Source of the DNA: CADEFF01 sp964569315
GTDB taxonomy: Bacteria; Pseudomonadota; Alphaproteobacteria; Dongiales; Dongiaceae
NCBI GenBank assembly: GCA_964569315.1
Contig: CAZMUZ010000038.1
Coordinates: forward strand, 1 to 29,903
Length of the DNA: 29,903 bases
Direction of reading: 5' to 3'
Position numbers and translations under genes: made by a program. Numbering within the stretch: the stretch's first letter is position 1; every line of letters starts with the position of its first letter. The notes beneath the pieces are model-generated. The model saw nothing but the letters and a program-made list of their open reading frames with translations, was not told the origin of the DNA and did no database searches. Positions 9,607 to 16,361 of this stretch are shown in pieces.

Positions 9607-9984
9607 CTAGTTCAGGACGTTGTAGCCGCGGCCGCGCAGGCAGTTGTCGATGACGCGCTTCTGATCGGCGGTGCCCTGATAGGCGCCGGTGCCGCCGCCG
9701 ACGATGGCGCCGCTGCCGGCGCCGAGCGCTGCGGCCGAGCCGGCGCTGACGCCGCCGGTCAGCGCGCCGATCACGGCGCCGAGTGCCGCACCGCCGGCCG
9801 CGCCGATCAGCGCGCCCTTACCGGCTTCCGCCGCCGGGCTCACCTGCTCGGCATATTGACGGCATTCGAAGAGGTCCTGCTGATACCGCGAGGTGTCCAC
9901 GTTGCCCGTGTCCACCACCGGCTGGTAGCTCTGCGCGCAGCCGGCAAGGGCAAGCACCAAAGCGATCGCCGTAAAACGTTTCAT
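9607..9984 (-). CDS. Glycine-zipper lipoprotein
   Basis: A 125-aa envelope protein. Residues 1-16 are a lipoprotein signal (MKRFTAIALVLALAGC) with lipobox LAGC, so Cys16 should be acylated. Residue 17 is Ala, not the inner-membrane-retaining Asp, which favours the outer membrane. Residues 55-105 are a Gly/Ala-rich glycine-zipper segment (GALIGAAGGAALGAVIGALTGG and onward) that could insert into or associate with membranes. Two cysteines outside the signal, in FECRQYA and DNCLRGRGY, could form a disulfide. The C-terminal CLRGRGYNVL motif is common in this family. The function is unknown; related proteins are structural or stress-linked. GGAG lies 8 bases before the ATG, and the gene is monocistronic with a strong terminator. 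Confidence 0.88.
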   Translation of the reverse strand: MKRFTAIALVLALAGCAQSYQPVVDTGNVDTSRYQQDLFECRQYAEQVSPAAEAGKGALIGAAGGAALGAVIGALTGGVSAGSAAALGAGSGAIVGGGTGAYQGTADQKRVIDNCLRGRGYNVLN

Positions 9985-10230
9985 CTGGAAACTCCAAAAA
10001 CCCCTGTAGGTCCGGTCCAGTAGCTAAGCCGCCGCGTCAGCCGTCGCAAGGGGTGATACGCACGGGCAGCCGCATGACGCTCGGGTTCCGGGCAGAATTG
10101 CAGGCCCGTCGCTGGAAGCCATAGTACAACGCACGAGCGGGCAAAATCCTTCGCACGTCCGTCGGCAATTTCCGCCGCAGGCTCCCAACCGCTGGAAAAC
10201 GGGTGTCGGGCGTGCCGGGTTCCCTGGGGC

Positions 10231-10259
10231 TTGCCAGCCCCGGCCCCGCTGGCCATTCT
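10231..10259 (+). promoter_or_regulatory. Candidate promoter directly before the pteridine-reductase-like gene
   Basis: TTGCCA at 10231-10236 (five of six consensus bases) and CATTCT at 10254-10259 (three of six) are 17 bases apart. The -10 ends 8 bases before the ATG at 10268 and no Shine-Dalgarno sequence is present. If used, it would give a nearly leaderless message. Confidence 0.35.
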
Positions 10260-10267
10260 CCAGCCCC

Positions 10268-11050
10268 ATGCAGGCTATTGAGAACAAAACGAAACCGGGT
10301 GCCGCCCTGGTGACCGGCGCCGCCAAGCGGATCGGCCGCGCGATCGCCCTCGATCTCGCGGCCGGAGGCTGGGCCGTGGCGGTCCATTACCGCGAATCGC
10401 GCAAGGAAGCCGAGGCGCTGGTGCGCGACATCGAGGCCGGCGGCGGCAGGGCGGTCGCGGTCGCGGCGGACCTCGCGCGGGAAGGCGAGGTCGAGACGCT
10501 GATCCCCGCGGCGACCGGCGCGCTCGGCCCCCTGACGCTGCTCGTCAACAACGCCTCGCTCTTCGAGATGGACAAGGTCGATAGCGCGACCCGCGCCTCC
10601 TGGGATGCGCATATCGAGACCAACCTTCGCGCGCCCTTCGTGCTGAGCCAGGCCTTCGCGCGCCAGCTACCGGCGGAGGGCGAGGGCAATATCGTCAATA
10701 TGCTCGATCAACGCGTCTGGAAGCTCACGCCCTACTTCCTGTCTTACACGGTGGCGAAGATGGGTCTCTGGACGCTGACCCGCACCTTGGCGCTGGCGCT
10801 CGCGCCGCGCATCCGCGTGAACGGGATCGGTCCCGGCCCCACCTTGCCGAGCCCACGACAGACGCCGGAACAGTTCGCCCAGCAATGGGCCGCCATGCCG
10901 CTCGGGCATGGCACGACGCCCGCCGAGATCTGCGCCGCCCTGCGCTTCATCCTTGCGGCGCCGGCGATGACGGGGCAGATGATCGCGCTCGATGGCGGCG
11001 AGCATCTGGGTTGGCAATTGCCGGTGCGCGGCTTCGTTGCGCGCGAGTGA
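10268..11050 (+). CDS. Pteridine-reductase-like SDR (PTR1/FolM type)
   Basis: A 260-aa SDR with diagnostic deviations from classical members. The cofactor motif is TGAAKRIG (16-23), with Arg where most SDRs have Gly: the TGxxxRxG form of pteridine reductases. The usual catalytic Ser is replaced in IVNMLDQRVW by Asp147, exactly 13 residues before Tyr160 of YTVAK (Lys164); this is the Asp-Tyr-Lys arrangement and spacing of Leishmania PTR1. NNAS is at 94-97. These features, plus folB 52 bases downstream, point to reduction of dihydropterin or dihydrofolate with NADPH, as in E. coli FolM. That could supplement DHFR or make tetrahydromonapterin (inference). No ribosome site precedes the ATG. Confidence 0.85.
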   Translation: MQAIENKTKPGAALVTGAAKRIGRAIALDLAAGGWAVAVHYRESRKEAEALVRDIEAGGGRAVAVAADLAREGEVETLIPAATGALGPLTLLVNNASLFEMDKVDSATRASWDAHIETNLRAPFVLSQAFARQLPAEGEGNIVNMLDQRVWKLTPYFLSYTVAKMGLWTLTRTLALALAPRIRVNGIGPGPTLPSPRQTPEQFAQQWAAMPLGHGTTPAEICAALRFILAAPAMTGQMIALDGGEHLGWQLPVRGFVARE

Positions 11051-11102
11051 GCGGCGGCGTTAGGATTTCCAGCGGGAGCCGCAGGCTCCGAAGGATGCGT
11101 CG

Positions 11103-11531
11103 ATGACCAAGGCCAAGACCAGCGCGGCGAAGAAGGTGATCCGGGCCTTTCCTGCCCATGCGACGGCTCCGGCCCCGCTTCGCCTGTTCATCCGCGACCT
11201 GGTGCTGCCGGTACGGATCGGGGTGCATCAGCACGAGCGCGTCGCCAATCAGCGCGTGCGGATCAATCTCGAGCTCGAGGTGACCGTGCCGCCGGTGATC
11301 GACGACGACCTCGAGAATGTCGTCTGCTACGGCGAGATCATGACCGGGATCCGCCATGTGGTCGGCGCCGGCCATGTAAACCTGGCCGAGACGCTGGCCG
11401 AGCGGATCGCCGCCATGTGCCTCGCCGACCGGCGGGTGCTTGCGGTGAAGGTGCGGATCGAGAAGCTCGACGTGTTCCCCGAGGCCTCCAGCGTCGGCAT
11501 CGAGCTCGAGCGACGCCGGTCCGGCCCTTAA
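11103..11531 (+). CDS. folB: FolB-like dihydroneopterin aldolase
   Basis: FolB converts 7,8-dihydroneopterin to 6-hydroxymethyl-dihydropterin and glycolaldehyde in folate synthesis; homo-oligomers form a tunnel. The 142-aa protein has an extra 25-residue basic N-terminus, then the family core LRLFIRDLVLPVRIGVHQHERVANQRVRINLELEV. VCYGEIMTGIRHVV and NLAETLAERIAAMCL follow, and then the active-site strand VRIEKLDVFPEASSVGIELER with the catalytic Lys. The canonical PxAP after that Lys reads FPEA here, as in alphaproteobacterial homologues, so FolX-type epimerase activity is an alternative. GAAGGA lies about 7 bases before the ATG. With the upstream pteridine-reductase-like gene it forms a small pterin operon. 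Confidence 0.88.
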   Translation: MTKAKTSAAKKVIRAFPAHATAPAPLRLFIRDLVLPVRIGVHQHERVANQRVRINLELEVTVPPVIDDDLENVVCYGEIMTGIRHVVGAGHVNLAETLAERIAAMCLADRRVLAVKVRIEKLDVFPEASSVGIELERRRSGP

Positions 11532-11942
11532 GCCCGACGCTCGGCGAAGCGTGGGGCAGCAGCCGTAACACGGTCCGAAGGCACGCCAAGAACCCCTTGA
11601 AAAAGTGCGATTATCGGCATCGAGTCGGGCGGCGGCGGGAGGCAAGTTGTGCACAGCGCGGCCGGGCGCTGCGACACCGGCCTGTGGCAGTCAAGGCCAC
11701 AGCGGCGGGTCATGGAAAATTCATCGTTTACCTAGTTTTTTTCTTTGTCTTTCAATAATTTCCGTTTTCTGCCTACAAATTGGGCAATGACGTGAAAGAG
11801 ACGGATTCGCTGGCTCGATGCCCCGCACGGGTCGCATTATCAACAATGTTACGCACCGAATCCGTGGATATCTGACCCGGCCCGCGGATTTCCGCCGTTT
11901 GGTCAGGCAAACCGCCCCGCGCGTTAAGGAATCCGACGTCGG
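11532..11942 (+). promoter_or_regulatory. Intergenic region before uvrC with an AT-rich island
   Basis: No gene was found in these 411 bases. Between about 11713 and 11790 there is a marked AT-rich stretch with TTTTTTT at 11736 and CAATAATTT, unusual in this high-GC window and a likely place for the uvrC promoter. No convincing -35/-10 pair or LexA box could be assigned. Upstream, CTGTGGC at 11682-11688 pairs with GCCACAG at 11696-11702, a hairpin without an adjacent T-run. Confidence 0.35.
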
Positions 11943-14081
11943 ATGATGACCCGCCCCGACCCTTCCGACGATCCGGCCGACGAAGCCCTGGAAACGGCCT
12001 CGCCGACGGTGCCGGTGAGCTTCGCGCGCGGTGCTGCGGTGATCGAGGCGCAGCTCAGGACCCTGCCCGGCCGGCCCGGCGTCTATCGCATGCTGAACGC
12101 GGCGGGCGATGCGCTCTATGTCGGCAAGGCGCGCGATCTCAAGAAGCGCGTCGCGAGCTATATCCAGATCGACCGGCTGCCGAACCGGCTGCGGCGGATG
12201 GTGGCGGAGACGGCGACGATGGAGATCGTCGTCACCCACACCGAGGTCGAGGCGCTGCTGCTCGAGATCAATCTCATCAAGCGGCTGATGCCGCGCTACA
12301 ACGTCCTGCTCCGCGACGACAAATCCTTCCCCGACATCCTGATCACCGCCGATCATCGCGCGCCGCAGGTGACGAAGCATCGCGGGGCGCGAAGCCGCAA
12401 GGGCGAGTATTTCGGGCCCTTCGCCTCGGCGGGCGCCGTGAATCGGGCGATCGCGGCGCTGCAGCGCGCCTTCCTGCTGCGGTCCTGCTCCGACAGCGTG
12501 TTCGAGGGCCGCACGCGCCCCTGCCTGCTGTTTCAGATCAAGCGCTGCTCGGCGCCTTGCGTCGGCCGCATCGACGACGCGGCCTATGCCGATCTCGTGG
12601 CCGAGGCCCGCGCCTTCCTTTCCGGCGAGAGCCGCGCGGTGCAGCAGCGGCTGGTGCGGCAGATGCAGGAAGCGAGCGACGCGCTCGACTTCGAATCCGC
12701 GGCGCGCCTCCGGGATCGCATTCGCGCCCTCACCCAGATCCAGGCGCATCAGGACATCAACGTCGAGGGCGTCGAGGAGGCGGACGTCATCGCCGCCCAC
12801 CAGGCGGGCGGCCATAGTTGCGTCCAGGTGTTCTTCTTCCGCGCCGGGAGCAACTACGGCAACCGCGCCTATTTCCCGAGCCATGACCGGCAGGTCGAGC
12901 TGCCGGAGGTCATGGCCGCCTTTGTCGGGCAGTTCTACGAGAACAAGACCGCGCCCCGTACCGTGCTGTTGAGCCACGAGCCCGCGGAATCTGCGCTGCT
13001 CGCGGAAGCCCTCTCGCTCACCGCCGGCCGCAAGGTCGAGCTGCTGGTGCCGCAACGCGGCGACAAGCGCCGCGTCATCGACCACGCGCTCGCCAATGCG
13101 CGCGAGGCTCTCGCGCGGCGCCTCGCCGAGAACTCGACCCAGCGCCAGCTCCTCGAAGGCCTCGCCAAGGCGCTCGGCATCGAGACTGTGCCGCAGCGGA
13201 TCGAGGTCTACGACAACAGCCACATCCAGGGCCGCAACGCCTATGGCGCAATGATCGTGGCCGGTCCGGAGGGGTTCATGAAAAACGCCTACCGGAAATT
13301 CTCGATCGGCAAGCTTCGCGAGGCGGCACTCGCGGAACCCCAACTGCGCGAGGCGGCGCTCGCGGAACCGGCGACGCCGGCCGCAACCGCCGCGCCGATC
13401 GAGGCGGGCGTCGGCACGCCATCGCCCGACATCCCGGCCGACGATACGGTCGCGAGCGACGCGAAGATCGCGGCCTCGACCACGCCGGAGCCCGAACGGC
13501 TCGCAACGCTACGGCTGCAGGAGCCGGCCGCGGCGCCGACGGGCGGCGACGATTACGGCATGATGCGCGAGGTGCTGATCCGCCGCTTCCAGCGCGCGCT
13601 CAAGGAAGATCCCGAGCGCGAGCGCGGCATGTGGCCGGATCTGGTGATCCTCGATGGCGGGCAGGGGCAGCTCGGTGCCGCCTGTCAGGTGTTCGCCGAT
13701 CTCGGCATCGAAGACGTGGCGCTGGTTGCGATCGCCAAGGGCCCCGACCGCAATGCCGGCCGCGAGCGCTTCTTCATGCCGAGCCGGCCGCCCTTCTCGC
13801 TCGAGCCGCGGGACCCGGTGCTCTACTTTCTCCAGCGCCTGCGCGACGAGGCGCATCGCTTCGCGATCGGCACCCACCGTGCGAAGCGCTCGAAGCTGAT
13901 CGGCCAATCGCTGCTCGACGAGATCCCCGGGATCGGCGCCAAGCGCAAGAAAGCCCTGCTGCTGCATTTCGGCTCGGCCCGGAGCGTCGCGCGGGCCGGC
14001 CTCGCAGACCTCGAGCAGGTGACCGGCATCAGCCGGGCGGTCGCCAAGAAAATCTATGACCATTTCCACGCGCAGGGCTAA
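11943..14081 (+). CDS. uvrC: UvrC, excinuclease ABC subunit C
   Basis: UvrC makes both incisions of nucleotide excision repair. The 712-aa protein (E. coli 610) has an N-terminal GIY-YIG nuclease (GVY at 46-48, YVG at 59-61, KARDLKKRV), a four-Cys region with RSCSDSVF, CLLFQIKRCSAPC, and a UVR helix pair near 235-270. Next comes the RNase H-like endonuclease with Asp424 in YDNSHIQG, Asp571 in ILDGGQGQL and His638 in RDEAHRF, and a C-terminal double HhH (DEIPGIGAKRKKALLLHFGS onward). About 76 extra residues (458-533), rich in Ala/Pro/Glu/Thr, interrupt the endonuclease domain before GGDDYGMMREV and begin with a tandem repeat of LREAALAEP. A 30-residue N-terminal extension adds the rest. AAGGA is 13 bases before the start; ATG 11946 is an equally good start. 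Confidence 0.98.
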   Translation: MMTRPDPSDDPADEALETASPTVPVSFARGAAVIEAQLRTLPGRPGVYRMLNAAGDALYVGKARDLKKRVASYIQIDRLPNRLRRMVAETATMEIVVTHTEVEALLLEINLIKRLMPRYNVLLRDDKSFPDILITADHRAPQVTKHRGARSRKGEYFGPFASAGAVNRAIAALQRAFLLRSCSDSVFEGRTRPCLLFQIKRCSAPCVGRIDDAAYADLVAEARAFLSGESRAVQQRLVRQMQEASDALDFESAARLRDRIRALTQIQAHQDINVEGVEEADVIAAHQAGGHSCVQVFFFRAGSNYGNRAYFPSHDRQVELPEVMAAFVGQFYENKTAPRTVLLSHEPAESALLAEALSLTAGRKVELLVPQRGDKRRVIDHALANAREALARRLAENSTQRQLLEGLAKALGIETVPQRIEVYDNSHIQGRNAYGAMIVAGPEGFMKNAYRKFSIGKLREAALAEPQLREAALAEPATPAATAAPIEAGVGTPSPDIPADDTVASDAKIAASTTPEPERLATLRLQEPAAAPTGGDDYGMMREVLIRRFQRALKEDPERERGMWPDLVILDGGQGQLGAACQVFADLGIEDVALVAIAKGPDRNAGRERFFMPSRPPFSLEPRDPVLYFLQRLRDEAHRFAIGTHRAKRSKLIGQSLLDEIPGIGAKRKKALLLHFGSARSVARAGLADLEQVTGISRAVAKKIYDHFHAQG
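13314..13373 (+). repeat. 30-bp in-frame tandem duplication inside uvrC
   Basis: Units 13314-13343 and 13344-13373 encode LREAALAEPQ and LREAALAEPA. They differ by a few substitutions and stay in frame. They open the low-complexity insert in the UvrC endonuclease domain, which suggests the insert grew by slippage. Confidence 0.8.
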
Positions 14082-14156
14082 GATCGGCGCCGATCCGGCA
14101 TGGCCGCCGCGGCGGGCCCTTTCCGGCCCCCGCACATCAGGCAGAACAATCTCGCG

Positions 14157-14717
14157 ATGATCACCAGCCTTCCCAATCTGCTGACGCTTTCGCGGATCCT
14201 CGTGGTGCCGATCGTCGTCGGGCTGCTCTATCTGCCGGAGGATATCTGGCGCTGGATCGCCTGCGGCTTCTACGCGGCCGCCTGCATCACCGACTATTTC
14301 GACGGCCATTTCGCGCGCACCATGCGGCAGACCTCGGCGCTCGGCCGCTTCCTCGATCCGATCGCCGACAAGCTGCTGGTGGCGGCGGTGATCGTGGTGA
14401 TGGTGGCGAACGGCCAGCTCGCCGGCATCTCGGTGCTGGCCGGGCTCATCATCCTCTGCCGCGAGATCCTGGTGTCGGGCCTGCGCGAATATCTGGCCGA
14501 GCTCAAGGTCGGGGTGCCGGTCAGCACCGTCGCGAAATGGAAGACGACCATGCAGATGGTGGCGCTGGGCGTGCTGATCGTCGGCGATGCGGGACCGGCG
14601 GGCATCCCGGTGCGGGAGATCGGCGAGGCCCTGCTGTGGGCCGCCGCCGCCCTCACCCTCTATACCGGCTACGACTATCTGCGGACCGGCCTCCGCCACA
14701 TGCAGACCGGGGGCTGA
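14157..14717 (+). CDS. pgsA: CDP-diacylglycerol-glycerol-3-phosphate 3-phosphatidyltransferase
   Basis: PgsA makes phosphatidylglycerol phosphate from CDP-diacylglycerol and glycerol-3-phosphate in the inner membrane, the first committed step to PG and cardiolipin. The 186-aa protein has the complete CDP-alcohol phosphatidyltransferase signature DxxDGxxARx8GxxxDxxxD: Asp46, Asp49, Gly50, Ala53, Arg54, Gly63, Asp67, Asp71. Hydrophobic helices lie at about 10-26, 32-45, 72-92, 93-110, 137-150 and 160-178. The start at 14157 gives the usual family N-terminus MITSLPNLLTLSRI; an ATG at 14100 would add 19 atypical residues. Neither start has a good ribosome site. It follows uvrC by 75 bases; uvrC-pgsA adjacency is widespread in proteobacteria. 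Confidence 0.96.
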   Translation: MITSLPNLLTLSRILVVPIVVGLLYLPEDIWRWIACGFYAAACITDYFDGHFARTMRQTSALGRFLDPIADKLLVAAVIVVMVANGQLAGISVLAGLIILCREILVSGLREYLAELKVGVPVSTVAKWKTTMQMVALGVLIVGDAGPAGIPVREIGEALLWAAAALTLYTGYDYLRTGLRHMQTGG

Positions 14718-14767
14718 GCGATGCGCTCTCGCCGTGCGGCCATGGCGACGGGTCCGCAGCCGCGCCC

Positions 14768-15271
14768 ATGAAGATGCTCGGGCTCGCCGGCTGGAGCGGC
14801 AGCGGAAAGACCAGCTTGATGATGCGGCTGCTGCCGGAGCTGATCGCCCGCGGCATCAGCGTTTCCACCATGAAGCACGCGCATCACGACTTCGACATCG
14901 ACCAGCCTGGCAAGGACTCCTACGTCCACCGCTCGGCGGGCGCGCGCGAGGTGCTGGTCGCCTCGACGCAGCGCTGGGCGCTGATGCATGAGCATCGCGG
15001 CGAGGCGGACCCGAGCGCCGCCGAGCTGATGCGGCATATGACGCCGGTCGATCTCCTCCTCATCGAAGGCTTCAAGCGCGAGCCGCACGACAAGATCGAG
15101 GTCTATCGGTCGGCGAACGGCAAGCCGCTGCTCCATCCGGAGGATCCCCACATCGTCGCAGTGGCGAGCGACGTCGCGCTCCCCGCGACCGCGCTGCCGG
15201 TGATCGACCTCGCCGACATCCGCGCGATCGCCGATTTCGTCGTCGCCCATTGCGGATTGGCGTCGAAATGA
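14768..15271 (+). CDS. mobB: MobB, molybdopterin-guanine dinucleotide biosynthesis adapter
   Basis: MobB is a GTP-binding P-loop protein that assists attachment of GMP to molybdopterin. The 167-aa protein starts with the Walker A loop GWSGSGKTS (8-16), then STMKHAHHDFDIDQPGKDSYVHRSAGA, the hallmark MobB block, and LLLIEGFKREPHDKIEVYR, the Walker B region. Length matches stand-alone MobB. The start at ATG 14768 has no Shine-Dalgarno sequence. Its stop overlaps the start of a small ORF (ATGA at 15268-15271). With moaD and moaE downstream, this is a molybdenum-cofactor cluster, although mobA, moeA and the remaining moa genes are not in the window. Confidence 0.95.
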   Translation: MKMLGLAGWSGSGKTSLMMRLLPELIARGISVSTMKHAHHDFDIDQPGKDSYVHRSAGAREVLVASTQRWALMHEHRGEADPSAAELMRHMTPVDLLLIEGFKREPHDKIEVYRSANGKPLLHPEDPHIVAVASDVALPATALPVIDLADIRAIADFVVAHCGLASK

Positions 15272-15492
15272 GCGCCGCCTCCGATCTCGCATCGAAACCG
15301 CGCTTCGGGAGGATGGCCGGCCGCGCCCGATGCGCCCGTCGCCGGATCGACGAGGCGGCCATGCTGCCGGACGCCGACGATCCGGCGGATCGCGGCGCTT
15401 TCCTCGGCTCGCGGCACGGCATGCTCGATCGTCTCCCCGGCATCGATCGCATCCGGATGCGCCGCTTCGCCGGCGCGCGCGAGACGCTCTAG
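15268..15492 (+). CDS. Small hypothetical protein, 74 aa, overlapping mobB by 4 bases
   Basis: The frame begins at the ATG inside an ATGA overlap with the mobB stop, the usual layout for translational coupling, and runs 74 codons to TAG. Third positions are strongly G/C, in keeping with coding. The product is basic and arginine-rich in its first half (GRMAGRARCARRRIDEA), then acidic (MLPDADDPADRG), and has no recognisable domain, signal or membrane segment. It occupies the otherwise empty 280 bases between mobB and moaD. It could be a real small protein, a remnant of another cofactor gene, or chance: open frames are common in high-GC DNA, and an antisense frame is also open here. Confidence 0.4.
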   Translation: MSAASDLASKPRFGRMAGRARCARRRIDEAAMLPDADDPADRGAFLGSRHGMLDRLPGIDRIRMRRFAGARETL

Positions 15493-15549
15493 CGGGGCGC
15501 GACGGTCCGCGGGCTGGCAATGACCGGGTGCCGGCCCTATCTTCAGCCC

Positions 15550-15801
15550 ATGAAGCTGCTCTATTTCGCCCTGTTTCGCGCCCGCATCGGCCGCGGCGAG
15601 GAGGAGATCGACCCGCCGGCCGGAATTCGCACGGTGGGGGCGCTCGTCGACTGGCTCGCCGAGCGCGGGCCCGGCTATCGGGCCGCGCTTGCCGATCCGC
15701 GCCTCGTCAAGGTCGCAGTGAACCAGGAATATGTCGGCCGCGACCATCCGGTCGGGCCGCGCGACGAGATCGCGTTCTTCCCGCCGGTCACCGGCGGCTG
15801 A
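15550..15801 (+). CDS. moaD: MoaD, molybdopterin synthase small (sulfur-carrier) subunit
   Basis: MoaD carries the sulfur that molybdopterin synthase inserts into precursor Z; its C-terminal glycine is thiocarboxylated. The 83-aa protein has the ubiquitin-like pattern MKLLYFALFRARIGRGEEEI ... VGALVDWLAERG ... VNQEYVGRDHPVGPRDEIAFFPPVTGG, ending in the essential Gly-Gly. ATG 15550 has no ribosome site; TATCTT at 15538-15543 ends 6 bases before it and could give a leaderless message. moaE begins 8 bases after the stop, so the two synthase subunits are co-transcribed. Confidence 0.95.
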   Translation: MKLLYFALFRARIGRGEEEIDPPAGIRTVGALVDWLAERGPGYRAALADPRLVKVAVNQEYVGRDHPVGPRDEIAFFPPVTGG

Positions 15802-15809
15802 GCCCCCGC

Positions 15810-16256
15810 ATGGTCCGCCTGCAGCGCGAGGATTTCGACCCGGGCGCCGAGATCGCCGCCATGACCGCCGGCCGCACCGACATCGGCGGGCTCGCCGCCT
15901 TCGTCGGCCTCGTTCGCGAGATGGCGGGCGAGCGGCGCATCGATGCGATGACGCTCGAGCACTATCCCGGCATGACCGAGAAGAAGCTTGCCGAGATCGA
16001 GACGGAGGCGCAGCGCCGCTGGCCGCTCCAGGCGAGCCTCGTGGTGCATCGCTACGGCCGGCTCGAACCCGGCGACCGGATCGTGCTGGTGGTCACCGCC
16101 TCGGCCCATCGCGAGGCGGCGCTCGCAAGCTGCCAGTTCCTCATCGACTGGCTGAAGACCGAGGCGCCCTTCTGGAAGCTCGAGGAGGGGCCGGAGGGGG
16201 CCGAGTGGGTCGAGGCGCGCGCGAGCGACGCGGACGCGAAGCGCCGCTGGCGCTGA
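15810..16256 (+). CDS. moaE: MoaE, molybdopterin synthase catalytic subunit
   Basis: MoaE is the large subunit of molybdopterin synthase and works as an alpha2-beta2 complex with MoaD in the cytoplasm. The 148-aa protein contains GGLAAFVGLVRE, LEHYPGMTEKKL and HRYGRLEPGDRIVLVVTASAHREAAL. The active-site block CQFLIDWLKTEAPFWKLE follows, with Lys116 and Lys123 matching the E. coli catalytic lysines of the LKTxAPFWK motif. ATG 15810 is 8 bases past the moaD stop. There is no clear ribosome site, so translation may be coupled to moaD. Full length for the family. Confidence 0.96.
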   Translation: MVRLQREDFDPGAEIAAMTAGRTDIGGLAAFVGLVREMAGERRIDAMTLEHYPGMTEKKLAEIETEAQRRWPLQASLVVHRYGRLEPGDRIVLVVTASAHREAALASCQFLIDWLKTEAPFWKLEEGPEGAEWVEARASDADAKRRWR

Positions 16257-16361
16257 GCCGCGCTTCCCTTGCGCGGCCTCGGCTGGCAAGGTGACGCCCG
16301 GGGGGAGGCGCCGGAAAGGCAGGCTTGGCGCGGACCTGCCTCGGATGCGCGTTGAGGGGCC

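Noticed and set aside
11682..11702. CTGTGGC/GCCACAG hairpin as a folB terminator
   Set aside because: It is 150 bases past the folB stop and the nearest T-run begins about 30 bases later, too far for intrinsic termination.
11721..13343. 540-codon open frame on minus across uvrC and its upstream region
   Set aside because: It lies antisense to uvrC with no motif or start signal, and its end covers the AT-rich intergenic stretch only by chance.
14100..14156. Longer N-terminus for PgsA from ATG 14100
   Set aside because: The 19 extra residues (Ala/Pro-rich) do not fit the family, whose members begin at the equivalent of 14157.
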